Positions 29,284 through 35,795 of a DNA stretch of 38,793 bases are shown here, one piece after another. Numbering within the stretch: position 1 is the stretch's first letter; every line of letters begins with the position of its first letter. A program made the position numbers and the translations under genes. The DNA is from a virus. The DNA is taken from the IMG/VR virus record IMGVR_UViG_3300035670_000589, positions 1-38,793 of that record; one strand, given 5' to 3'. Below the pieces are notes generated by a model, which did not search any database, was not told the DNA's origin, and worked only from the letters and a program-made list of their open reading frames with translations.

Positions 29284-30290
29284 CCTATCACCTCTGCATC
29301 AAGAAACGCCGCTCTAGCTGCCAGCACCATCGGGCTGTCCATAGCTTCTGGGTTGGCAATGATCTCACGGCTCTTATAGCCGTCTCCACCATTTTTGATC
29401 CGGCGTCCGTCAATCTCGAACGTGGCGGTTTGGCCGTCCTCTGAGCCTTCCATAGGCCAAGGCACAGTGTCGGGATGGATCACATGATCATCGCAGCCTG
29501 TGCGCTGGAAATCCTCTGGGATGCCGTCGGAGTCGTGCCGTTCGCAGCGCCAAGTGTTGTTCTCCATCGCAGTCGCATGGGCGCAAGTGCGGCAGTTTAC
29601 ATTCTTGGTCGGCTGCTGCTTCCAGCAGAAATCATAAGCGGGGCAGAATTTGCACTGATACCACTCAGGGCTTCCACCCGCCAAAGGTTCAGGCATCCTA
29701 TCCGAAAGGGTTATGCGCCTACCCCTCTCAATATATTTCAGCGCCACTTCCTTGTCGTACTCAACGCGCTCGGTGTAAATGCGGTCATCATCCTTGCAGA
29801 CGGCAAAATACAATGCTCGCCTGATCTCGGTGCCATGCATGTAGACTTGCATCTGGACAAAGTGCTGTGGCTTTGATTTCTCAACGCCATGCTTCAGCAA
29901 ATCTTCGAACGATTTCTTTGAGTGCGTCTTGAACTCAGCCACATGTCGGGCCTTCGGCGCCTCAGGAACACCCTTCTCAATCACACCGTCCAAGCTGCCG
30001 GATACATGCGCCCCAAACTCAACTCGGCGCTGGCTTGAGCGGATGTCGATGCCAATTGAGCGAAGATCACGAATAATCATGTCTTCCTCATTGTGACCGC
30101 GACGGAACAGGCGCAGCAAGCGCCCATCGAATTTCTCGGTCACAACCCAGCGAAAAGAGAGCCACAACCACCGATCACAAGGGTGGCCAAGAAGACTTGC
30201 TCCCAGATGAGGACGGGGCTTGCCCTGACGTTCAGAATGATATTGATCAATCAGACTGGATATACTATGAACCGGCTCGGGCAAACGCAT
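29280..30290 (-). CDS. Cas4/RecB-like PD-(D/E)xK exonuclease with likely Fe-S cluster
   Basis: AAGGAGA precedes ATG 30290. The 336-aa protein has GHPCDRWLWLSF (C38), a GSLDGVI strand with D101, AEFKTH with E119 and K121, and QMQVYMH with Q146 and Y150, the RecB-family motifs. A YQCKFCPAYDFCW cluster lies near 213-225. One early Cys plus C-x2-C-x5-C is the pattern that binds 4Fe-4S in Cas4/AddB nucleases. A further cysteine-rich C-terminal part follows (CRTCAHATAMENNTWRC). It should resect DNA ends for Sak4-mediated annealing. Confidence 0.87.
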   Translation of the reverse strand: MRLPEPVHSISSLIDQYHSERQGKPRPHLGASLLGHPCDRWLWLSFRWVVTEKFDGRLLRLFRRGHNEEDMIIRDLRSIGIDIRSSQRRVEFGAHVSGSLDGVIEKGVPEAPKARHVAEFKTHSKKSFEDLLKHGVEKSKPQHFVQMQVYMHGTEIRRALYFAVCKDDDRIYTERVEYDKEVALKYIERGRRITLSDRMPEPLAGGSPEWYQCKFCPAYDFCWKQQPTKNVNCRTCAHATAMENNTWRCERHDSDGIPEDFQRTGCDDHVIHPDTVPWPMEGSEDGQTATFEIDGRRIKNGGDGYKSREIIANPEAMDSPMVLAARAAFLDAEVIG

Positions 30291-30313
30291 GGCCCTCTCT
30301 CCTTTCCTGCTTT

Positions 30314-30345
30314 CCCCCAGCCGTAAAAAGCTGGGGGATTTTTTT
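30314..30345 (+). terminator. Strong intrinsic terminator facing rightward, inside the leftward operon
   Basis: CCCCCAGC (30314-30321) pairs perfectly with GCTGGGGG (30330-30337) around an 8-base loop, then A and seven Ts (30339-30345). On the plus strand this is a textbook terminator. On the minus strand there is no T tract after the hairpin, so leftward transcription should pass. It would stop antisense or late read-through before the early control region. Confidence 0.8.
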
Positions 30346-30347
30346 GC

Positions 30348-30851
30348 TTACTTTTCCCAAGGTGCCTTTGCACCACCAGCAGAAGCAGTGGTTGTCGAAG
30401 CTGCGGGAGCAGCAGCCATTGGAACGCCGCCAAGGGCGAGTGCCTTAAAGCCACCAACTTCGTTCTTGGGGTCATTGTAGCCAGCAGCTTTATCGCGATC
30501 AGACGGTTGCTTGATCTTGATTTTGATTTGGCATTCACCACCAATCAACTGGTCGCTGTCTTCAACACGGCTAAGACCGATAGCCCGCATCAGTTCGCCA
30601 AGTTGCTGGCGGCCAATTTCCTCTGCCTTCTGGCTTTGGTTGCGGACATTGATCGAAGAGAAAATCACGCGACCTTCATGGGTCGGGCCAAGGATGTCAT
30701 AGCGGACATCGATCTGCTGGCCGGTGCCGCTTGAAGTGTCCTTCAAGTCAGCCTTGGTGATTTTGACTGTGTACCAGCCTTCGGGAATGAGGTCGTAGCT
30801 GCGACCTTCGGGCAGCGTGTCAACGCTGAAAGCTTCACCTAAAAACGCCAT
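30348..30851 (-). CDS. DUF669-type recombination-associated protein, 167 aa
   Basis: AAAGGA lies before ATG 30851. The opening FSVDTLPEGRSYDLIPEGWY and the YTVKITKADLKDTSSGTGQQ strand, then GRVIFSSINVRNQSQKAEEI and QLGELMRAIGL, match DUF669 proteins, which are found next to phage Sak4/Erf recombination genes. They may act as single-strand DNA-binding partners. The C-terminus is a Gly/Ala-rich flexible tail ending PWEK, which recalls the protein-interaction tips of SSBs. A gap of only 3 bp separates it from the upstream gene. Confidence 0.8.
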   Translation of the reverse strand: MAFLGEAFSVDTLPEGRSYDLIPEGWYTVKITKADLKDTSSGTGQQIDVRYDILGPTHEGRVIFSSINVRNQSQKAEEIGRQQLGELMRAIGLSRVEDSDQLIGGECQIKIKIKQPSDRDKAAGYNDPKNEVGGFKALALGGVPMAAAPAASTTTASAGGAKAPWEK

Positions 30852-30854
30852 AAC

Positions 30855-31232
30855 TTAATCCTTTACTGTGATTGAAAATGAAGGGCGGCCATCCTTGGCG
30901 GTAATCGCGCCAAGCAGCGGGCCTGTGATCGAACCGTCAGCGGCCTTCCATGCAGTCATGTTGATTTCCGGCTTCCACCGAAACAGACTGCTAAGATGGG
31001 CTGACAGCCCGTTTTCTGCCGCAATCTCTTGCAGCTTGTCAGAATCAATCTTGCGATCAATTCGGCCTTGGATGCGAACCTTGTAGGGGCCAGCATCGTA
31101 GGTTTTTGAGCCGTCAAAGGTGGTGCTAAAGCCCAGTTCCTTGACGATCATGTCTTCAATCTCGCGGCGCTCGGCGGTTGCCTTCTGCTCACGATTTTTG
31201 GCTTCGAGCCAGTCTTGGTAGAGGGTGGTCAT
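30855..31232 (-). CDS. Hypothetical protein of the recombination operon, 125 aa (DUF7173-like)
   Basis: AGGGAG before ATG 31232, which overlaps the upstream stop (ATGA). An N-terminal helix-rich half (YQDWLEAKNREQKATAERRE, IEDMIVKELG) is followed by a strand-rich YDAGPYKVRIQGRIDRKIDS segment and a WKPEINMTAWKAAD stretch. Proteins of this layout often lie between DUF669 and Sak4 genes in phages. They have no assigned activity that I know of. Confidence 0.7.
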   Translation of the reverse strand: MTTLYQDWLEAKNREQKATAERREIEDMIVKELGFSTTFDGSKTYDAGPYKVRIQGRIDRKIDSDKLQEIAAENGLSAHLSSLFRWKPEINMTAWKAADGSITGPLLGAITAKDGRPSFSITVKD

Positions 31233-31696
31233 TGGAAACTCCCTAATTTGTCATAAATTTCCTTGGCTTCTTTTATTCTGGGGAATCGTATGGCCCGCTC
31301 ATCGTCGAAGCGAGATACATAATAACGCCAAATATTTTTTGTTACTATCCCAGCGTGGCTTTGAGAAATGCCATACAGAGTCGACAATTCACGCAAAGTC
31401 ATTCCGTTGCAGCGATGCCAATACATTTCCAAATTTCGCTGCAATATCGTTCTTTGTCTCTCCTGCTCCTTCGGATTAATTTTTATCTGCGGACGGGGTT
31501 GGCTTCCCTTCATTCTAAGCCCAAATGACGCCATTATTGCCTTTAATTCATTCAATGACTTTCTGCCAAAATTGCGTTGAGACAAAAAATCATATTCAGA
31601 ATATTGGGATAACAAATCAAGGTTTATTGACCCGTCATCTGTTATGGCACCATCAATTGCCTGTAGCAAATTCGATAGCCTAACTGACATGTCCAT
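31229..31696 (-). CDS. Chimeric regulator: RNA polymerase alpha-CTD-like plus sigma region 4-like HTH
   Basis: ATG 31696 overlaps the Sak4 stop (TGATG). Residues about 4-62 follow the bacterial RNA polymerase alpha-CTD: MSVRLSNLLQAIDGAI aligns with LTVRSANCLKAEAIHYI of E. coli, and FLSQRNFGRKSLNELKAIMA aligns with [20 protein letters not shown], the helix-hairpin-helix DNA- and factor-contact motif. After a basic linker, residues about 99-125 (MTLRELSTLYGISQSHAGIV plus TKNIWRYY) follow sigma70 region 4.2. The combination should contact promoter DNA and polymerase. A tRNA or other role for the HTH is less likely. Confidence 0.72.
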   Translation of the reverse strand: MDMSVRLSNLLQAIDGAITDDGSINLDLLSQYSEYDFLSQRNFGRKSLNELKAIMASFGLRMKGSQPRPQIKINPKEQERQRTILQRNLEMYWHRCNGMTLRELSTLYGISQSHAGIVTKNIWRYYVSRFDDERAIRFPRIKEAKEIYDKLGSFQ

Positions 31697-32370
31697 CACT
31701 CACCCCCAATCTTGCGAATGATTGAACCCAAATCAGGCGCTTCCCACGGCTCAAGTTTGCCGGAACGATCCTTGGCCAACCAAAGGCCGTCAGTGTCGCA
31801 CATAATTGCGCGTTGATTGACGCCTTCACTGTCGCGCTCCACCCGAAGCGCAAGCACTTCATCGAAGAAATAAGGTAGCGACTGGGTCAGTGACTTCCCC
31901 GGCATAGACGGGTTGTAAAGCAACTTGCCCATCTCATCCTGCGACTTTTCCAGCTTGGCGCTGAAATAGACATGCTTGGAAGGCAGATCGCGGAAGGCGC
32001 GGATCAAGCTGGTCATCTGGGTATTCAATTCCCCATATGCAGCGCGGCCATCCTTGTTGTTCTTCAACTCATAGTTGAGAACGACTTCGGCAACCTCGGA
32101 GATCGAGTCCAAAGCGATGGTTTCAAACGCCTTGGCTTCTTCGCTATCGCGGCACCAAATATATGCCTCTTGGAGTTCTTCCATCGAGGTGATCTCAATG
32201 AAAGGAATGTCTGCGTCCTGAATTGAAAGCAGACCACCCTCTGCTGAAAGCACGACTGGGTTTGGCAGTGTGCGGATCAGAGAGGTCTTGCCAGCGCCAG
32301 CCTGTCCGTAGACAAGAAGCTTAACGCCATTGGCGGATAGGCCGCCAGTCCTTTTAAGATTAATTGCCAT
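31696..32370 (-). CDS. Sak4-like RecA-fold single-strand annealing ATPase
   Basis: CAGGAGAG lies upstream of ATG 32370. The 224-aa product has Walker A GQAGAGKTS at 22-30, a SAEGGLLSI strand, ETIALDSISEVAEVVL (Walker B-like) and the YPSMPGKSL-type NPSMPGKSLTQSLPYFFDEV segment. These are features of the AAA_24/Sak4 phage family, which anneals or pairs single strands with an SSB partner. It is the first gene of the leftward operon and directly follows the bidirectional promoter and operator region. Confidence 0.87.
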   Translation of the reverse strand: MAINLKRTGGLSANGVKLLVYGQAGAGKTSLIRTLPNPVVLSAEGGLLSIQDADIPFIEITSMEELQEAYIWCRDSEEAKAFETIALDSISEVAEVVLNYELKNNKDGRAAYGELNTQMTSLIRAFRDLPSKHVYFSAKLEKSQDEMGKLLYNPSMPGKSLTQSLPYFFDEVLALRVERDSEGVNQRAIMCDTDGLWLAKDRSGKLEPWEAPDLGSIIRKIGGE

Positions 32371-32386
32371 AAAGGCTCTCCTGCTT

Positions 32387-32415
32387 CACACCAGTCGGAC
32401 AATCCGTTCGGTGTG
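32387..32415. promoter_or_regulatory. 29-bp nested dyad, candidate early operator
   Basis: CACACC-agt-CGGA-caa-TCCG-ttc-GGTGTG is symmetric around base 32401, with 10 bp on each side able to pair and equal 3-base spacers. It overlaps the expected start point of the leftward promoter and lies upstream of the Cro/CI-like gene at 32487. A dimeric or tetrameric repressor could bind here; as RNA it would fold in the Sak4 leader. Confidence 0.6.
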
Positions 32416-32423
32416 TGAAAAGT

Positions 32424-32454
32424 TCTTTACGTCATGAAATCCTCATTGTAAAGC
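32424..32454. promoter_or_regulatory. Near-symmetric bidirectional promoter candidate
   Basis: Leftward (minus strand): TTTACA (32447-32452), 17-bp spacer, TAAAGA (32424-32429). Rightward (plus strand): TTTACG (32426-32431), 17-bp spacer, TAAAGC (32449-32454). The two share the inverted repeat CTTTAC...GTAAAG, so each -35 overlaps the other's -10. The -10 boxes are weak (3 of 6), so activation, perhaps by the alpha-CTD/sigma4-like protein, may be needed. Confidence 0.5.
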
Positions 32455-32486
32455 GTCTATGCAAATTAATTTTGAAAGGAGAAAAT

Positions 32487-32660
32487 ATGCTTACCCTGCA
32501 AGAGATAATGGACGGCCTTCGGGATCGTCGCATAAATGTGATTTCTGAGGCGACTGGAGTTTCCCGCTCCACGATCAGCCGAATTCGCCAAGGCAAGAAT
32601 GCCAACCCAACCTTCGGCGTGATGAAGGCTTTGTCTGACTATCTGACTGGGGGCCAATAA
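32487..32660 (+). CDS. Cro/CI-like helix-turn-helix regulator, 57 aa
   Basis: GAAAGGAGAAAAT before ATG 32487 is an excellent ribosome site; the upstream in-frame ATG 32415 lies in the promoter/operator and is rejected. The product is essentially one HTH: RDRRINVISEATGVSRSTIS, then RIRQGKNANPTFGVMKALSDYL, the lambda-repressor-like five-helix core with NPT after the recognition helix. It is first in the rightward early operon and next to the dyad at 32387-32415, the natural operator. Its stop overlaps the next start by 1 bp. Confidence 0.85.
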   Translation: MLTLQEIMDGLRDRRINVISEATGVSRSTISRIRQGKNANPTFGVMKALSDYLTGGQ

Positions 32661-33004
32661 TGTTTCCGAAATGGTATACCCCACCGCCACGGCGGAAGCC
32701 TAAGGGTGCGCCTGCCAAAATGGTCATCAATACCGTGAGCAAGATCACTGGTATATCAGTAGATGATATCATGTCGAGGCGGCGTCACAAACCTATCGCC
32801 AAGGCTCGGCAAATCGCATATTATATGATGAAGCGTCACTGCCAGCATTTGTCTTATGATCGCATCGCCTACAGCATCAACCGCACCGATCACACAACGA
32901 TCATGCATGGCTGCGCGGTGATCGAGGATTTGATGAACAAAGACAATGTTGTACGTCGGCAAGTTGATTCCATTAGTAAGCTTATAGAGGGGGCTAAAAA
33001 GTGA
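32660..33004 (+). CDS. Stand-alone DnaA domain IV-like replication protein, 114 aa
   Basis: After a Pro/Arg-rich leader (about 1-20), residues 25-95 follow the C-terminal DNA-binding domain of DnaA: VSKITGISVDDIMSRRRHKP, IAKARQIAYYMMKRHCQHLS, YDRIAYSINRTDHTTIMHGC, with the DHTTxxH(G)C signature that contacts the DnaA box. The ATPase domain is missing. Such a protein may bind phage or host DnaA-type sites and mark the origin, or block host DnaA. It overlaps the primase/helicase start by 4 bp and is likely made with it. Confidence 0.88.
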   Translation: MFPKWYTPPPRRKPKGAPAKMVINTVSKITGISVDDIMSRRRHKPIAKARQIAYYMMKRHCQHLSYDRIAYSINRTDHTTIMHGCAVIEDLMNKDNVVRRQVDSISKLIEGAKK

Positions 33005-35019
33005 GCGGGAACCTAACAAACATCTTCGGTGGTGCATGGTCACCGCCCACACCCGCCAAACCCGAATCACCTGAGAAACAATTAATAGATGCTATGCTGG
33101 CCGCTGGGCTTACACCGCCGAAGGAAATTTACTTCGATGGCAAGTTGCATCGCTTTAATTCCAATACCAAAGGAAAGGCTGGCCACGATAAGCCGGGCTG
33201 GTATGTGGTTTTCAGTGACGGCGTACCGGCTGGCCGCTTCGGTTGCTGGCGGGCCGGTGTGGAAGTCACCTTCTGCGCCGACATAGGCCGCCAGCTTACC
33301 GACAGCGAAAAGATGGTGAACGCTCGGCGGCTGGCAGAGGCTCGAACAATCCGCGATGCTGATTTGAAGCGCACCCGCGAGATGGCGTCCGACACCGTCG
33401 AGAAAATCTGGTCAAACGGAATGCTGGCAACGCCTGAACATCCATATCTTGCTCGTAAAGGGATAGGCCTGCACGGCGCCAGAATGACGGGAGACGGACG
33501 GCTCATGCTTCCGCTCTACACGCCTGACGGCCAATTGGCTTCGCTCCAGTACATAGATAATGACGGCGGCAAGCTTTATCACAGCGGCGGCCAGACTGGC
33601 GGATGCTTCTGGATGCTCGGAACCCTCGATGAGGCTGGTGTCATTTACATCGCAGAGGGCTTTGCGACGGCGGCCACAATCAATGAGGTGACCAACCGTC
33701 CCTGCATCGTTGCCTATTCAGCATCAAACCTTGTGCCGGTCACAGGCACGATCCGCGAGAAGCACGGCGCGGCACAAGAGATTGTGATTGTGGCTGACAA
33801 CGATGCCAGTGGCGTTGGGCTTAAATATGCCGACCAAGCCTCGGCCAAATACGGCGCACGGGTGGTAATGCCGCCCAGCCTAGGGGATGCCAATGACTTT
33901 GTGGCTGAAGGTGGCGACTTGAAGCTGCTGCTCCAGCCGGATGTCAGTGACTGGCTGATCCCCGCAGATGAGTTCTCGACGAGCCCCAAGCCAATCCGCT
34001 GGCTGGTCAAGCACTGGCTGCAAGAAGAGGCTCTCATAATGGTTCATGGCCCATCAGGCGGCGGCAAGACCTTTGCAGCCCTCGATTGGTGCCTGCACAT
34101 GGCGGCTGGCCTACCAGATTGGCACGGCCACAAGGTAAAGCAGGGGCCGGTGGTCTATCTGGCCGGTGAAGGCCATCACGGCCTCAGAAGTCGTATTGCC
34201 GCATGGAAGCAGCATCACAATGTGCAGAACCTCGATATGTGGCTCTCCAAGGCTGGCTGCGACCTCAACACCCCAGAAGGGTATTTAAGGGTAGTCGAGG
34301 CAATCAGGGCGCTGCCCAAGAAACCGTCGGCCATCACGGTGGACACCCTGCACCGCTTCCTTGCTGGCGATGAGAACAGCGCACAGGACGCAAAGACGAT
34401 GATCGATGCCTGCGCCAACCTGATGCGCGAGTTCCAGTGCAGTGTCGTTCTGGTGCATCACACTGGCGTATCTGAAGAGGCCCAGCATCGAGCGCGTGGA
34501 TCGTCTGCGTGGAAGGGTGCGCTCGAAATCGAGATCAGCATCATCCCAAGGAAGGGCGATAAGCCTATGCAGATTGTCCAGCGCAAGTCCAAGGATGCCG
34601 AAGAGGCACAGCCACTCTGGGTCAAGTTGGAAATCGTTCCGATCAACGGCTGGCTCGATGAGGACGGTGAACAGGTCAAGAGTGCTGTGCTGGCCCTTGA
34701 TGAGGCTCCGCCTGAGCGGAAGAAGGAATCTTCCCTAGATCGGCACAGGCGCGTCTGGGAAGGCGCTTGGGAGTTGAAGGGAAGGGAAGTCAAGGATGGC
34801 AAGCCGTACCTGACCAAATCCGCCCTTAAAGATAAGCTGCAAGCTGATGGGGTGAAGGAGCGGACAATCCGCAATATGGTCAATCCGTCCTACAATGAAA
34901 AGCTGATCGGGGCGCTTATTGATGCTCGTATGATTGAGCCTTTTGAGCATGGGTGGATATGGATCGAAGAGGTCAATGGGAGCGTCATGATGCAAAAGAA
35001 AAATGAGGATAAAAGTTGA
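33001..35019 (+). CDS. Primase-helicase: Toprim domain plus RepA-like AAA ATPase
   Basis: GTG 33001 overlaps the preceding stop, with GAGGGGG upstream. The 672-aa protein has an N-terminal DUF3987/CHC2-like region (LHRFNSNTKGKAGHDKPGWY), and a Toprim core VIYIAEGFATAATI (E219), VIVADNDASG (D266, D268) and LGDANDF (D297). The hexameric helicase ATPase has HGPSGGGKT at about 349-357, VVYLAGEGHHGLRSR and ITVDTLHRFLAGDEN, followed by VVLVHHTG. A winged-helix-like C-terminus ends it. It should prime and unwind at the phage origin. Its stop codon is the first GGGTCA-type iteron. Confidence 0.92.
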   Translation: MSGNLTNIFGGAWSPPTPAKPESPEKQLIDAMLAAGLTPPKEIYFDGKLHRFNSNTKGKAGHDKPGWYVVFSDGVPAGRFGCWRAGVEVTFCADIGRQLTDSEKMVNARRLAEARTIRDADLKRTREMASDTVEKIWSNGMLATPEHPYLARKGIGLHGARMTGDGRLMLPLYTPDGQLASLQYIDNDGGKLYHSGGQTGGCFWMLGTLDEAGVIYIAEGFATAATINEVTNRPCIVAYSASNLVPVTGTIREKHGAAQEIVIVADNDASGVGLKYADQASAKYGARVVMPPSLGDANDFVAEGGDLKLLLQPDVSDWLIPADEFSTSPKPIRWLVKHWLQEEALIMVHGPSGGGKTFAALDWCLHMAAGLPDWHGHKVKQGPVVYLAGEGHHGLRSRIAAWKQHHNVQNLDMWLSKAGCDLNTPEGYLRVVEAIRALPKKPSAITVDTLHRFLAGDENSAQDAKTMIDACANLMREFQCSVVLVHHTGVSEEAQHRARGSSAWKGALEIEISIIPRKGDKPMQIVQRKSKDAEEAQPLWVKLEIVPINGWLDEDGEQVKSAVLALDEAPPERKKESSLDRHRRVWEGAWELKGREVKDGKPYLTKSALKDKLQADGVKERTIRNMVNPSYNEKLIGALIDARMIEPFEHGWIWIEEVNGSVMMQKKNEDKS

Positions 35020-35154
35020 CCCTAATTGACCCTAGGGTCAAAAAAAGGGTCAGGGTCAAAAAGGGGCAAAAGCATGATTTTTTGATCCCGAAATGACCCT
35101 GACACCCTACCCCCTTTTAAGGCAGGGGTAGGGTCAAAGGGTCAGGGTCAAAAA
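35017..35154. promoter_or_regulatory. Iteron array, candidate replication origin
   Basis: Nine copies of the hexamer GGGTCA/TGACCC lie in 134 bp (starts 35017, 35027, 35035, 35047, 35053, 35094, 35131, 35139, 35145). They include a perfect 14-bp palindrome TGACCCTAGGGTCA (35027-35040) and an exact 19-bp direct repeat AAAGGGTCAGGGTCAAAAA at 35044-35062 and 35136-35154. A 10-bp stem-loop lies between them (35104-35134), with an AT-rich stretch at 35068-35094. Its place right after the primase/helicase gene suits an origin. Confidence 0.7.
35104..35134. repeat. 10-bp stem-loop inside the iteron array
   Basis: ACCCTACCCC (35104-35113) pairs perfectly with GGGGTAGGGT (35125-35134) across an 11-base loop. 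No T tract follows, so it is not a standard terminator; a cruciform or single-strand initiation structure at the origin is possible. Confidence 0.6.
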
Positions 35155-35229
35155 TGAATGCAGTGATTTTCGGGGTTGAAACTTTCAAAGAATGGTAGCA
35201 CCTATAGGGAACACTATAGGAGTAAGGAA

Positions 35230-35544
35230 ATGGGACGAACATATTCAGGAAATCACGAGGGCGAGGAGACGGGCTGGATCAGGCTTGGTGAAGTCGGCAA
35301 GTTCGAGAATGTTAAGTGGGTGCTTTATCGTAAACCTCAGCCAAGCGGTGGTGAGTGGGATTATATTAAACTTGTCGCCAACGGCAGAGTTGTGAATAAA
35401 GCAAATTACTGGCTATCATGGAATGGTGCGAGATTTGCTATGGGTGGTGATTTTTCAAAACTGGCCCAGCACCGAAACGAACTTTGCGACATGGTTGTTT
35501 TGTTTATGGAAGAGTTTGAAGATGAGCAGGCCCCGTATTGCTAA
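35230..35544 (+). CDS. Hypothetical protein, 104 aa
   Basis: ATG 35230 follows AGGAGTAAGGAA; an in-frame ATG at 35176 is rejected as it is far from any ribosome site. The product (HEGEETGWIRLGEVGKFENV, KWVLYRKPQPSGGEWDYIKL, NYWLSWNGARFAMGGDFSKL) is beta-rich then helical. It has no catalytic motif that I can see and no family I recognise. It is the first gene after the candidate origin. A DnaA-box-like TGTGAATAA (35391-35399) lies inside it. Confidence 0.65.
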   Translation: MGRTYSGNHEGEETGWIRLGEVGKFENVKWVLYRKPQPSGGEWDYIKLVANGRVVNKANYWLSWNGARFAMGGDFSKLAQHRNELCDMVVLFMEEFEDEQAPYC

Positions 35545-35582
35545 ATTATGTTTGGCGATGTACAAGGTCGCGGGGGCATAAA

Positions 35583-35795
35583 ATGGAAAAGGTAAAAATG
35601 AGCATTGAAATGACTGAACGGGTTGAGCGTTGCATCGACTGCTATTTCTTCCAGCCAAGCCCCTCTGGGTCTCATGGCTATTGTCGGCGTATGCCACCGG
35701 TGTTCACTTCGACGGATGAGGCTGGTAGGCCGAAGTTCTTTTCACCTGTGGTGTCTCCACACGCTTGGTGTGGTGAATTTGAGGACATGGACTGA
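35583..35795 (+). CDS. Four-cysteine small protein, 70 aa
   Basis: ATG 35583 follows GGGGGCAT; ATG 35598, with GGAAAAGG upstream, is an equal alternative start. The product has C17-x2-C20-x13-C34-x28-C63 with the frame ERCIDCYFF...GYCRRMPP...WCGEFE. This is a common small phage and bacterial pattern, probably binding zinc or an Fe-S centre. Role unknown. It shares the Cys layout with the protein at 27071-27265. Its stop overlaps the next start by 1 bp. Confidence 0.7.
   Translation: MEKVKMSIEMTERVERCIDCYFFQPSPSGSHGYCRRMPPVFTSTDEAGRPKFFSPVVSPHAWCGEFEDMD

Noticed and set aside
35391-35399. Second DnaA-box match TGTGAATAA inside the 104-aa gene
   Set aside because: It fits TTATNCACA, but about one such degenerate match is expected in a genome of this size and it lies in coding sequence.
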